A DNA stretch of 64,000 nt, from the NCBI RefSeq assembly GCF_000327385.1, contig NW_008708752.1, positions 1,612,314 through 1,676,313 of the forward strand. Direction: 5' to 3'. Position numbers and translations under genes: made by a program. Numbering within the stretch: position 1 is the stretch's first letter; each line of letters begins with the position of its first letter. The notes under the pieces are model-generated. The model did no database searches and was not told where the DNA came from. It saw only the letters and a list, made by a program, of their open reading frames with translations. Source of the DNA: Lottia gigantea. Lineage: Eukaryota; Mollusca; Gastropoda; Lottiidae. Positions 1-11,483 of this stretch are shown here, piece by piece.

Positions 1-3000
1 CAAAATTCACTTCGGCCAGTGAAAAAAAGACGAGGAGTAAATTGTTATATTTCCGTTAGTTTCCGTAAATTTGTATTGAGAAAACTAATGAAACTAATGT
101 AAATGAGGTAGGTCACTATACCTTATATGGTAGACCTTACAACTGTCAAGAATACAGTGGTCGAACTTACATCTTTCGAAAAAGAAAGTTTGAATGTTGA
201 CTTTAAGATTGTTGTGAAATAAAGTTTGAAAAGTAAACCAAATTTATTTAATAATTCAATTTATTTTTTTATATTCCATAGGCAGATATGATACTGAATA
301 ATACACCTGTATTTTGTCCAAATCCGCCAAGAATCGAGTTTGTAAGTGTTAACGAGATATAAAATATGTTGATCGATATTTCTATGCTTAAATAATTTTG
401 AATTAAAGGTTAATGTTTTTCAGACAGAATAGAATTAAATTAGGCATAAGGGCCATTTTCTCAGCAAAACATCAGCTTACAAATGAATACATATTCAAAA
501 AGGCATGTAGGTATCAGGGTGGCCGTTCCCCAGCTTTTCAGTTTGGAATACCATCCCTGTAATACAGGGGTTTTCAACCTTATTCTTTCTAATAACCCTT
601 TCAGAATCTTTGAGCGATTGGATAAGAAAGGACCACACCAAGGGTTCATTTAACAGATGTTTATTAACATATCTTAAAACCCTGAAAGTACAATAATAGT
701 AAGATTACAAGCAGGTAACATATATTCAATTAAAATAGAATAATTAATTACTCTTAACTTAAATATTAATCAATACATACAACACTAAACCATAATCATA
801 TGAAGAATATGAAAATAACTAAACTATGCATAAGTCTGCTGACAACAAATAAAGTAAACTTAATCAATTGTAAACAATATAATAAACCTACCCTATAAAG
901 GGGTTTAAACTAAACTTAATCTAAGGGTGAGGTGAAACACCTTGCTAGTAGGGATCTGGAAATGAAAGGATATAAAAGATATTGTAGTGTAAGATATATT
1001 AAAATGAAGAGCTATGCGGGGGTAAATGTAGGTGAAAGTAGTTAATATATTGAGATAACTATAGACTTTAAACTTATGCAATAGGAAAAACCAAGATGGC
1101 TGACCCTAGGTAACTATGGTAAACAAAAGACAAGAATTTTAAAACTATAAAATACAACATACCTTAAACAAGAGAATCCGAATATGCAGAATATATTGAA
1201 AGAATATATATGACTAAACACTAAATCCACAAATACCTTATAGGCCTAATATTGAAGGAGATTCAATATATAATATTCCACTTCCTTACTGTTTAAAAAC
1301 TAGAACCTGAATGACAACCAAGGTTGTCAGGCCAAAAACACTAATTAATATTGTTCAGGTTAAAATTAGAAACTCTGAGGTGATGAAAGCTCAGAGACAG
1401 AGAAGGATATAAGAAAGAAACAGAAGCAGTGAAGTGTGACTTTAACTGATTGTTAGATTAATACAGTGACAGAAAATAACTTTATAACCATTAGATACAT
1501 TTAATTTCAACCTTCAACACTAATACAAGTGGTATCTAGAAAATCTATACTGAAGTTGGCAGTTAGATCGATTGGCAATCTAATTTATTGAATATGTCAA
1601 CATGAATAACTGTGAGGATATATTAATATAAATATTAAAATAGTTTTGGCGTTTAAAAATTAACGGCTGGAATTTTTTTAGTTAAAACTTTCAGTTACGT
1701 TTATGGGCACATTTCTCAAGATTTTGGTGTTTACTTATCAAATATTTAAGCAATAAAAATTTCAGCCCCTTTCAGTATTAATATTTGTTATTATTGTGTA
1801 TATTGTTATTACATGATGTTTTTATAAACCTCTGGTGACGTCACCCCGAGGTAATTATCTCGCCTACTATTGACTCTGGTCTCCCTTATCAAACAGGGAG
1901 TCCGGAGTCAATAATCAATGGTCCTGGGCTGACTTGACCATGTTTGTAGATACTAGTTGCACCCTTTTGCCAGAAAACTTTTTTTACCCGAGAATGTTTT
2001 GGATTTATAAACAATAGAGTTTACTCCAGTGGACACTATAAGGTGCAAGTTGTGCTCCAGTTGTGCGTTTCGTCTTGTTTATCAGATTTGGTAATATTAT
2101 ACTTAACCCGCTGTGTATATCATCACTTCGACCAAAATCCTAATAAGTCAGTTTTCCCTCCAGTGTGAGATTTTTTCGGTTTTGTTAATAAGGTACTACC
2201 CACATACTTTAAAGATGGATATAGAACCTTGAATGCCGGTGATATACCCTGACAAGTCATATTATATTTTCTATGGCGTAAGTTAGTGTTTCTGAGATCC
2301 AATTGAACGAGATGCGACTTCATTTAGCCAACTTACATTTTTTTTTTCTGAAGAGCCAAATGATAAGTGTAGCTCACTGGTTGATGAGCTTTTGAGGGCA
2401 CGAGTTGCTCCCCTTCTTTTATCATTATTTATTGTTTTCCCTTGGGTATTTATGACATTTAAAAACTTGGTTTTCCATTTCATTGAATTAAAATTGATTT
2501 ATATTAATCAAAAATATCCTCAAATACAAATCTAGTTCAACATATCTTTAGGCCTAAATGCAAATCATTGTTCTGACATGTATTCAAAGACATCTTTCGT
2601 AACTGAACCTTTGTTGGTTGAGTTTTATGCTCGATATGTTGAGCTAGATATGTATTTTAATGATAAATTTGGCAAGAATTTGATCAATTTAAAAATTAAT
2701 AAGTACAAAATTTGATATAAATGCTAATTTTCAACGAAAAATTAAAAGATACTAATTCAATTAAGAATTAAGAATAAAGAAATGGAAAAAAATTGAATAA
2801 AAAGCCAAATCGCCTTCCATATTTAACACTAAAACATTGATCCAGGAAGACTAATACAATTGTGCTGGAACATAATTCTTTATTTTATTGTTATTCAGTC
2901 AAACATTCTTGTTTCTTTATCATTTTGTTACGTACATGTAGTTTATTGAGTACGTTGTGTCAACCGTTTACGTAACGACGATTACATCACGTTTTCCATT

Positions 3001-4400
3001 GTTTCCGCTTTCTTATGAAAATTCAATCAATGTAGCTCAACGTTTTGGACTCGGGATTTCCCGTGGCAAATCACGATGTACGTATATGCACCTTAATATT
3101 AAGTTAAAATACCGGTAACCTTTTAAAACAGAGTTCCTTGGGGAGAAGTTATTGTATGATTTAATATTGCTGATAGGCTCCGCCCACAAGTCACAAAAAG
3201 ATAATGCAGTCGAGATAAAACACGTTCGCTAATGCAATGTAGAAGATACTAAGACGAAGATGTAATGTAACTAGTGCAATGTAAAAGACGCAAAGACACT
3301 TATGCTTTGTTCAATGTACAATGTCAAAAGTGAAAGGACATTGCACGTATCATTTTAGGTATTGTGTCGGTGGTTTTATGTAATTTAACATTAGCATTAT
3401 GAATTAGACGTATTATGACATAAGTAAAAGAGGTATTTTGTCTTTGAACATTGCACAGATGTATCGTGTCGTTTGTATTAGACATAAGTACATAGCATCT
3501 AATTCCGAATACGATTGACCTCCATACAGAATGACAAATGTAATTAACTTTCAATTTTAGGAATGAATATGCCCACATATGTCCAATAATTGACAGATTT
3601 TATCTTTTTGAAAATTTTGCTTAACGGCAAATGAACACTTTAATAGTCAAGTGAGTATCACATTATTTTTTTTTTAACTTTTTTGTTGTGTATTTTAGGC
3701 GAGCAATGTTGTTAATTCAAATATGATTAGATTACAATTTCGTTTTCTCCTGATAAATTTCGTCTCCATGGTACTCTTACAAGACTTCTACTGCAGTGCC
3801 GTTCCAATGACATTAAGTTTACCAAATCGAACCCGTGCCACGTAGAACCCGTTTCTTGGTAATAATGACGAATTGTGGGATAGAGAAGCAAAATTTGATT
3901 GGTTAAACATAACATAACACGCCAGGCAATATATCTTTTAAATGAGGACACTTAAAAAAAATAATTACCAACAATTTAATGAAATTTATCGTTCGGTTTT
4001 CGATATCCATGACATTGTATCACCACATTTGATTATTCAAAATTCAAAGACATCAGTGGCTAACGAAGTCTATATAGAATAGGTAAGAAAGCCGTTTTCA
4101 TATCGACATCACTCTGAATTCGCCGGGAAATTGTTCAGGATTCTAGGGGAGACATAAAAGATGGAAAGACTTTGACTTTACCAATATTAACCGTGTTTAG
4201 GCTCCGATTCAGAAAGAAGCTCATCGAAAGGGGTGACATTTATCATCATGACGGATGTACAACAAAGGTAGCCCAAGGAAACATACTCTCAAAATTTCGA
4301 ATCAAGAAATCAGTACGTTCTACATTGCTACACCTTCTTTACGCAACGCAATACAGTGTATAATAGATGATGCTGTGCAAGGTAAGCTTTAATGGTTCTT
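1..4400. other. Gene-free AT-rich stretch
   Basis: I see no coding exon with a recognisable product here. The open frames are short, AT-rich and unlike any family I know. A near-perfect 44-base hairpin lies at 1869-1912 and is listed separately. A short stretch at about 281-360 resembles the 'TTTTGTCAAAATCC' part of the dispersed repeat at 5.9-6.5 kb. The stretch at 3220-3480 repeats words such as TGCAATGTA in a loose, degenerate way. Distal promoter elements or untranslated exons of the MATE locus could lie here, but none can be supported from the sequence alone. Confidence 0.5.
1869..1912. repeat. Short inverted repeat (hairpin)
   Basis: Two arms of about 18-19 bases, starting ATTGACTC and ending GAGTCAAT, are separated by a loop of about 6-8 bases. 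Within the arms the words CTCCCT and AGGGAG pair. No gene adjoins it. It could be a remnant of a palindromic transposon or a protein-binding palindrome; nothing distinguishes these. Confidence 0.55.
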
Positions 4401-4468
4401 TAAATAGCCGAAGAACCTTGTAATGGATTGCAGTGTTCATTTTTATTGCGTTTCTTGTCATTCAGAAA

Positions 4469-4909
4469 ATGGAAGAAGAAATATTTTTTCAGAAGTTGTG
4501 GGGCGAATTAAAAGAGATCTTGAAGCTTATGGTATTAACCGCTCCGACCCAGCTGTTTATTACCCTCCCGAGTGTGATGTGCTACATGCTAGCCGGACAT
4601 GTCAGTAACGACGATTTTGACGCTGTAGGATTAGGACAGTCTTTTCTCAATGCTGTGGCATTTTCAGCATCAAATGGAATGGCGATGGCGTGTGAAATAT
4701 TCTTATCACAAGCTAATGGCAGTTCCAAACGATCTGCGCTTGGCCTTGTAGTTCAACGCTGTCTTGTCATATCTCTCCTTCTGTTTCTTTTGGTTGCTTC
4801 CATGGTGATTCATTTTCCTGCTGCACTTGTACTGCTTGGTAAGAGTGAACAATTTGTCTTTAGAATCTTTCAAACGCGAATAATTCTGGACACACATGGC
4901 GTTGCATAA
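4469..4909 (+). pseudogene. Truncated 5' copy of the MATE transporter gene
   Basis: This copy matches the first part of the intact MATE gene at 9452. It begins at the same start codon, just after the same intron acceptor (a pyrimidine-rich tract ending TTCAG, then AAAATGG). It keeps the N-terminal cytoplasmic segment and roughly the first three membrane helices. From 4525 to 4857 it differs from the intact copy by only two substitutions and one 3-base indel (it has an extra Ala in 'SFLNAVAF'). The first 20 codons are clearly more diverged. At 4858 the homology stops abruptly and the sequence passes into a piece of a dispersed repeat containing TCTGGACACACATGG, which supplies a stop after about 17 unrelated residues. 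The product would have about 146 residues and lack most of the transporter, so it is very probably non-functional as an antiporter. A transcript from it is possible, because the splice acceptor is intact. Confidence 0.85.
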
Positions 4910-5880
4910 AACTTTAACCAGTGATTGTTGTTCCATAAAGCTGTGTCTATATATAATTCTAAAGACGAGTTGTCTTTTTTTTTTTTAGATACTGCCATAT
5001 ATAGGAAAAACATAAGAAGGAAAAGAAGTTCCTAAATATTTTTTGCCATTTTCGTGGGTCAATGGTATCCTGGTTTCAAAAAACGGAAATTTTCAGCTTA
5101 GCTAATTTGTTATAAGATTCACAGATTACCTTCGAAATTTTAGCCTTCTTTGCCATTTGCATCCATAATTTTCCATGTTTGAAAGTAAAAAAATGACTCA
5201 ACTTTTGGCAAGTTTGCTTTTGAAGATTGGTTTATGACGTCGCGTGTATAGAATAAACTCAACCATCCTGCCTCACTTCGTTTATGCACAGCTGTGTAGC
5301 GTTGTTTCTCAACTTGCGGTATAGTAATTTGCAGGGTTGGACGTTGACTAGTTGTTTATACTATCAGGACTGGTATCCACTATATCATAGGCTACGTGAA
5401 TCTGCCTATACGACTGACTGACTTCAGGCGATGGTTGTTCTCTTTTCTCCAACACGAATAATTTAGAGGCAGATTCACATATACACAAATTCCACTTTAT
5501 TTTCATCAATCAAGGTGTATGGGCTAATACACTTACTCGAGTGAATCTCACTCGAAAAATAGTAGCTGTAGCAGCCCATACACCTCGAAAACCATGTATA
5601 TAACTGACTTATACAACATACATTTTCGAGAATTAAATACTGATGATAATTTAATAAATTTGAAAGAAGATAGCTTGCCAGGCAAGGTAATATACGCCCA
5701 CTGGCAGCTTTGATTTTGAATAAAAATATTTAGCAGTACAGTAACAATCACCAGTATGAAATATTCAACCTTCAGTCATACAATTCTTTTGAACTCTTTA
5801 GGGCGATACTGAATAATATTGATCAATTTTTAGCTCGTGAAAACTCTAGAAGGCAAATATTCAATCTTCAGCGCGGGGCT
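4910..5880. other. Spacer with dispersed-repeat fragments
   Basis: No gene is seen. Part of this stretch (about 5060-5310, with words such as GAAATTTTCAGCTTAGC and CGTGTATAGAA) is a diverged relative of 12440-12640, downstream of the intact MATE gene. It is either a shared dispersed repeat or part of the same segmental duplication. The stretch 5470-5760 has only short open frames without recognisable products. Confidence 0.5.
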
Positions 5881-5884
5881 GAAT

Positions 5885-6465
5885 AATGAAACCAAGTTTT
5901 GTCAAAATCCAGTAAGAATCATGCCTTTTAGTGTTTAAGAGCTGAATTTGAAAGCGTTTTCCAGAACAAGGGCAATAACTCATACTAAACATTTTTCAAT
6001 TCTTCTGATTTTCAATAGGGTTCATCCGTTCAACAATTATGCCTTCTAGATTGATTACCTCCTGAAAATTGAACGCGTTTCCAATAGCAAGGGCAATAAC
6101 TCATACTAATTATTTTATGATTTTTCTGATTTTCAATAAGGTTTATCCTTGGGTGATAACAAACACTCATGCCAAGTTTCGTCAAAATCCGTCAAGAATT
6201 GTCCCTTCTAGAGTTAAGCTAAAAATTGAACGCGTTTTCAAGAACAAGGGCAATAACTCATACTAAATATTTTTCGATTCTTCTGATTTTCAGTAGGGTT
6301 TATCCTTGGGTAATTACAACCACTCATACCAAGTTTCGTCAAAATCCGTCAAGAATTGTGTCTTGTAGAATGTTTACGAGCAATTGTGGACGGACGGGCG
6401 GACGGACCGACGGACGGACGGACATGGGTGACGGCAATATACGCCCCCCATTTCATGTGGGCGTA
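5885..6465. repeat. Dispersed repeat with three tandem sub-units and a (GACG)n tract
   Basis: Three related blocks of about 125-160 bases begin near 5945, 6070 and 6228. Each carries AAGGGCAATAACTCATACTA followed by a TTCTGATTTTCAATAGG-type segment, and then ACCAAGTTTCGTCAAAATCC. The last block runs into a GACG microsatellite (6389-6422) and a short palindrome with TATACGCCC and GGGCGTATA (6436-6466). Shorter relatives lie at about 14045-14130 and, inverted, at 22050-22430. I associate the GGGCAATAACTC consensus with molluscan genomes. No coding capacity is seen, so this is a non-autonomous repeat of unclear class. Confidence 0.75.
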
Positions 6466-6904
6466 TAAAAATAATGTGAAAGTTTGTGAAATCTTCTCGT
6501 TAGGGCCCCATACAACTAGAACGAATAATTATCAATTGATATGTATTAACGCTGAATTTCATGACCTGAAAGGCACGTGCAGATTTCTATCGATGTTTTG
6601 ATTGGCTACTAATAATGGGCGAACCAGTGAGTTCACAGGATATTCCATAAACAGCTCTCAACACCATATAATTCACAAAAGAGTAGGTGTATCGGATAAT
6701 AACCTACTCTAATAATCAAAGGGTCGAGAAAAAGTATGGGTATAAGATTAAGGTTAAGTTACTAAATTCCCTTAAATTGCATTTTTATAAATGAGGGATG
6801 AGTGTAAAATATTTTAATGGATTACGTTTTATTCTTTAGTAAAAACATTTGTTGAGTTTTTATTAGTCAAGTCATAAGATTTATAAAAAAACAATCTTGA
6901 AATT

Positions 6905-7077
6905 GGGTTTCCTTATTTTTTGGTGTCAAATTAAGCAAACTATTTATTAATTGGTGTTTCTAATGAATTATCATGTATTCTGTTCATAATTAAGAGTTTT
7001 AACCAATCATAAATGTCCATGTATTTACAGTTTGGATAAAAAAAAGACTTTTTGACCTTTGAAAATAAGGGAACCCA
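6905..7077 (+). repeat. Dispersed repeat, copy 1 of an inverted pair
   Basis: This 170-base stretch (words TTTGGTGTCAAATTAAGCAA, AATTGGTGTTTCTAATGAA and AGAGTTTTAACCAATCAT) is found again in reverse orientation at about 55412-55575, inside a DENND2 intron. It is non-coding, and it is most simply read as two members of a short interspersed family. Confidence 0.7.
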
Positions 7078-7437
7078 TCTTTAAGTTAATTAGTACTCTT
7101 TTATTTTGTATTGAATATTTGTATCAATTGTTATATGTATATATATATTCATTTATCATAAAGTTATGTATGTAATTATGCACATATGGTTGTTTAGCGA
7201 ACTGTTTTTTTATACATCGATGATTTCATTTTAAGGTCATCGTCATCACTTTATGTGCTTTAAAAATATGCTAGAGGCAGAATTAAAGTAAATATTCAAC
7301 TATTTCATTCTGTTCTATTGTATGTTATATTAGGCCTACTATTATCTTTGTATAATATGTATATATTATATATGTTTCATTCCTGAAAGAATATTGTCTG
7401 TCTGCCTGTTATTATATTTTAAATAAAAAAGTCATAG

Positions 7438-7900
7438 AATAAAATTGTACAAGTGCTTCCCCGAACAAACTAGCATGTCAAAAATGCAATGTCAAGGCAA
7501 CTTATTTATTTCAACCTGTGTTCAATGTGCCCTCCATCTTCTTCAACCATCAATCGCAACCGTTTTCCTATCCCGACATGCCAACAAGACGAGGCCCTTC
7601 GCATACTAGCAAAGTATCCCAAGCATATCTGGAGTAGGCTACACCAGAATTTATTCACAAGAATGGCTAGCCCCCAACCCCAGACTGCAATCCAATGGAT
7701 TATGCTATTTGGGATTCTCTTAAGGTAGAGGTGTACCGGGGTCAGAGGGACAAACTGACTGAACAGGAACTGAAAGGCAGGATAGGATAGCCACTTCTTG
7801 AGAACAGATACCTTTAGATTAGTTCCGTCGTGGGATGGCATTTTTTGACATGCTAAGTTGTTCGGGGCAGTACTTGTGCAATTTTTATGCGATGACTTTT
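7438..7900 (+). mobile_element. Mariner/Tc1-like DNA transposon, internally deleted
   Basis: Terminal inverted repeats of about 45 bases flank this element. The left one holds TACAAGTGCTTCCCCGAACA and GCATGTCAAAAATGC, and the right one carries the reverse complement with a few differences. Between them the plus strand encodes the C-terminal part of a DDE transposase of the IS630/Tc1/mariner superfamily. A 'QQDEA'-like segment is seen near 7580, and then the conserved NPMDYAIWDSLK with VYRG and RDKLTEQELKGRI (about 7685-7785), the region that carries the last catalytic acidic residue. The catalytic core upstream of this is absent, and the remaining frame has a stop just before the NPMDY block (TAG at about 7664) plus probable frame changes further upstream. 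It cannot make a transposase, but it could be moved by an active relative. Confidence 0.8.
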
Positions 7901-7912
7901 ACATTTTCAGGG

Positions 7913-8170
7913 TTGGACAAGCAGACCCGGCGAGGCAATTCTACAGCTTTTAGAGATTTGTCTCAGTCGCTATACGATTTCACATTTAATGGTAAAACAT
8001 TTCTACAAACTTCAGGGACAGCTATGGGCAAACGATTCGCCCCTTTGTACGCAAACCATTTCATGGCAGAGTGGGAACGTAAGGTAATACCCCTTTGTCC
8101 TTTTGACCCACTTTATTTGAAATTCTCAACAACCACCGAGTGGCCGAGCCAAAGGGGGACAGAGGGGTAA
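7913..8170 (+). mobile_element. Penelope-like reverse transcriptase fragment
   Basis: About 65 residues resemble the finger/palm region of Penelope-like element reverse transcriptases: GKTFLQTSGTAMG followed by APLYANHFMAEWE. The 'GTAMG..FAP.YAN' pattern is typical of that group. No GIY-YIG endonuclease and no complete reverse transcriptase domain is present, so this is an old retroelement scrap. It lies directly beside the mariner-like element, so one may have landed in or next to the other. Confidence 0.7.
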
Positions 8171-8239
8171 GTTCTCAATAAATTATTTGGTTTCCACCCT
8201 AGAACTGTACATTTGGGAGAATCAGGCCCTCCCTTCCCC

Positions 8240-8905
8240 GAAACTTAATTATTATTATTATTATTAAGATTCATTTATAAAGCGCATCTCTCACCTGCGT
8301 GAAAATAAAATACAAACACATAAAAGAAAACAAGAGTAAATTTGGGTTATATATAAGGTAACATTTTTAATAAGAAAAAAAGTGCAGTAGCGAAAATTCC
8401 ATAAAAACCGCAATAAAATAATTCTGTAAAATATCATTGAAATAAACAAAAGCAAAATCTACACGAAGGCAGCAATAAACAGATGTGTTTTAATTTCGAT
8501 TTAAAGACTGACAAGGATAGAATGTTTTTGAGCACAAATGGTAGTCTATTCCAAAGTTGAACAGCCCTTCTGTCTAGCATGACGTCCAAAAAGAAGAAAA
8601 CTATCGTTACTCGATCGAAGGTCTCTAAAGATAGAAAGTGAGCAGATCATTTAAATGTGGTGGAACAAGATTATTGATACATTTATAAGCTAGTAATATA
8701 ATCTTATAATCAATTCTGGAAGATATAGGTAACTAGTGGAGCTTTCGACCAATAGGTGTATAACATGATAATATTGTGAGGTACTAGTTACAAGTCTTTT
8801 GCGGACTCTGCAATTTGTGGATAAGGTTCTTGGGAACACCAGACAACAAGGAATTATCAATTCGTGAAACAACAAGAGCGTGTATGAGGGTTTTTGCGGC
8901 ATCCA
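8240..8905. repeat. Degenerate interspersed repeat with (ATT)n start
   Basis: An ATT microsatellite (about 8247-8265) is followed by TTCATTTATAAAGCGCATCT and then by a diverged stretch containing AACAGATGTGTTTTAA and GGTAGTCTATTCCAAAGTTG. I recognise this combination as a common dispersed repeat of marine invertebrate genomes, but I cannot assign a class. No product is recognisable in the short open frames on either strand. Confidence 0.5.
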
Positions 8906-9443
8906 CTGAAATGTATTTTCTAATTTTACTAATATTACGTAAGTGAAAATAACCTTGCAGTAGACCTACACAAGCGGTAGGCTAGTAATCACCAAAACAT
9001 AAGAATAGACAGTGGCGAAATTTTTAGGTCGTGCCTCCACTTCTTCAGACCTGTGAATTTCGAATTGAAAAATAAGTTCTGTAAATACTCGGCTTCTCCA
9101 TGGAGAGATACCACTCGTGTTCGTCTCATTAACACATTTCATTTTTACATATATAAAATCAAATGCGTAACAATTAAATTAAAAATTATTTTGTAAAATA
9201 TAAGATAAATAATTTATAATGAGAAGTTTATTAAAAAATATTAGTAAAAATCGAAAAAACGGAATTAAGTTCCAGTTTGACAATTATGGGACCCACGTCA
9301 AGCTTAGGATTCAGATAGTTTCAAAAACCACTTAAACACAGTGATTATGGAGAGGATTGTGCCAGGTTCACATTGATGGTTCAATAAATTACTAATAACC
9401 GACTTATAGGTTGTAGTGATCACTTTTATTGCGTTTCTTGTCT

Positions 9444-9448
9444 TCCAG
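9444..9448 (+). promoter_or_regulatory. Probable 5'-UTR intron acceptor of the MATE gene
   Basis: A pyrimidine-rich tract ending in CCAG lies three bases upstream of the start codon. The equivalent site is conserved in the truncated copy at 4465. This implies at least one upstream non-coding exon, which I could not locate. It also argues against translation starting at the more upstream in-frame Met. Confidence 0.6.
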
Positions 9449-9451
9449 AAA

Positions 9452-10969
9452 ATGGAACATGATATTTTTTTTGAGAAGTTGTGGAGCGAATTAAAACAGA
9501 TCTTGAAGCTTATGGTATTAACCGCTCCGACCCAGCTGTTTATTACCCTCCCGAGTGTGGTGTGCTACATGCTAGCCGGACATGTCAGTAACGACGATTT
9601 TGACGCTGTAGGATTAGGACAGTCTTTTCTCAATGTGGCATTTTCAGCATCAAATGGAATGGCGATGGCGTGTGAAATATTCTTATCACAAGCTAATGGA
9701 AGTTCCAAACGATCTGCGCTTGGCCTTGTAGTTCAACGCTGTCTTGTCATATCTCTCCTTCTGTTTCTTTTGGTTGCTTCCATGGTGATTCATTTTCCTG
9801 CTGCACTTGTACTGCTTGGTAAGAGTGAACAATTTGTCGACAACGTACGGAACTTTATCTATGCGTGTTTACCAGGACTTTTGGGATATGCTGTAATGAT
9901 AATTGAAATGAAATATTTACAGTGTCAGAAGATAGTAAAGCCATGCGTTATTGTTGGAATAATAGTGAATGTTTTACACATTGTATATGCTCTGCCGCTT
10001 ACAGTATGGTCCGGATTGGGTGCTACAGGATCTGGTATATCCCTAAGTATAACCTATTGGCTTTGGTCTCTTATTTTATTTGTATACATTAGACAAAGCG
10101 ATATGTACCAAGAAACCTGGAGACCATGGTCTATGGAAGCTTTACAGCATTGGAAAAGTATTCTGAAAACTGCAGTTCCGTCAATTGTATTGATTATGTT
10201 AGAACTTATATGCGTGGAAATTTTTACAGTACTTTCGACCATTCTTGGACATCAATATCTGTCCATACTGTTAATACCTATCAACATCTTTTATCTCGCT
10301 TACAATATGGAATTTGGAGGGGCAACTGCCGTTACAATCCAGATAGGAAATTATCTTGGCCAAGGCGATTACAAAAATGCCAAATTCTCGGCGATGACGT
10401 CTATGTTCTTGGCTATGAGCGTTTCGGTGTTTGACGCCGTAATAATTGTATCGTTCCACTATGTAGTACCAAACTTATACAGCACTGATGAATTTATTAT
10501 CAGAGAATCGAGACCTTTGGTAATAATGATAGCTTTGTGTCATTTCTTTGATGCCAATTTCTACATAGTCGGTGGAATTATTCGGGCCTGTAATAGACAA
10601 TTTTTTTTAACTCTCATCGATTTAGCAGTGTTTGGGTTTGTTGGTATTCCTTTAGCTTGCTGTCTCATGTTTTGGACTTCTTTGAATGATTATGGAATAG
10701 TAATAGCCTTGATGATTTCGTTCTTTATTCTGACATGTATCGTATTTTCGAGAGTGCTTTTCTTTGATTGGGAAAAAGAAACGAACGATGCTTTTAAGCT
10801 GGTGAAAGAGACAATTTCTATTGGGAATATTAATGATAATTCTAAGTTCTCCGAGTTGCATCCATTTGTAAACCGTGTATCTGTGAAATTTTGGTTTATG
10901 TGGGTTTTTATATATACCTTTTTCTTGGCATTATTTTGTTTTTCGGTGATCTTTAGTTTATATATTTGA
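9452..10969 (+). CDS. SLC47A: MATE family multidrug and toxin extrusion transporter
   Basis: This 505-residue protein is a polytopic plasma-membrane antiporter that, by family knowledge, exports organic cations in exchange for protons. Two MatE repeats are visible: N-terminal helices from 'LKLMVLTAPTQLFITLPS', and a second half starting at 'LKTAVPSIVLIMLELICVE', with the family-typical 'IQIGNYLGQGDYKNAK' following. Glu251 and Glu256 have the same five-residue spacing as Glu273 and Glu278 of human MATE1, residues needed for transport. The chosen start is the Met at 9452, three bases after a good intron acceptor (TCTTCCAG); a Met 12 codons upstream lies on the intron side. The whole coding sequence is one exon, whereas vertebrate SLC47 genes have many. 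The length is close to the family's usual 500-570. The C-terminus ends in a last hydrophobic helix (about residues 480-505). It sits between a truncated 5' copy and a 3' fragment of itself. Confidence 0.92.
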   Translation: MEHDIFFEKLWSELKQILKLMVLTAPTQLFITLPSVVCYMLAGHVSNDDFDAVGLGQSFLNVAFSASNGMAMACEIFLSQANGSSKRSALGLVVQRCLVISLLLFLLVASMVIHFPAALVLLGKSEQFVDNVRNFIYACLPGLLGYAVMIIEMKYLQCQKIVKPCVIVGIIVNVLHIVYALPLTVWSGLGATGSGISLSITYWLWSLILFVYIRQSDMYQETWRPWSMEALQHWKSILKTAVPSIVLIMLELICVEIFTVLSTILGHQYLSILLIPINIFYLAYNMEFGGATAVTIQIGNYLGQGDYKNAKFSAMTSMFLAMSVSVFDAVIIVSFHYVVPNLYSTDEFIIRESRPLVIMIALCHFFDANFYIVGGIIRACNRQFFLTLIDLAVFGFVGIPLACCLMFWTSLNDYGIVIALMISFFILTCIVFSRVLFFDWEKETNDAFKLVKETISIGNINDNSKFSELHPFVNRVSVKFWFMWVFIYTFFLALFCFSVIFSLYI

Positions 10970-11460
10970 CAGTAAGGAAACTTCGATTGGGAATAATAAT
11001 GTTGGTTTTAAAGGGACATTTCGCTTTTTTTGTAGGTCGAAATTTTTTTTTTTTTTTGCTCAAATTTGTGAAAATTATACAACAAAATCTTGAGAAATGT
11101 GCCGTTTAACGAGTCTTAAAGTTTTAATTAAAATAATCCAGTTACTGTACTGATTTGAGTAAAATAAACGCCTAATTGTAGATAAATATGACTGTCTTTT
11201 ACGTTTTCTAAAGGTTTCAACTTATAACATCGAGCCATTAAAGCCAAACACCAAAACTAGGTCAAACTGCTTAATAAACAAGTAGTACTCTCCATTTTTA
11301 ATTAACCCTTTTTAAACCAAATTCGGTTTGGTTAAGTAGACACATAGATATATATATAGCATACTTTAGAAATATTATTTTTTCAGGTATAATTTACGAC
11401 GTTTTTAATAAAAAAAACGTTTTACAAAAAAGCGGAATACCCCTTTAAGCTCTCCTAGAC
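10970..11460. other. 3' flank of the MATE gene with a dispersed repeat
   Basis: An AATAAA lies at about 11163 and could serve for polyadenylation. From about 11008 to 11450 the sequence belongs to a repeat family (start AAAGGGACATTTCGC, end near AAAAAGCGGAATACCCCTTT). Its internal piece 'GGTTTCAACTTATAACATCGAGCC' is related to 17400-17470 and 40996-41050 in the other orientation. The near-complementary ends fit a non-autonomous DNA transposon of about 440 bases. Confidence 0.55.
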
Positions 11461-11483
11461 GCATTCACTCCTGAACAACCACA

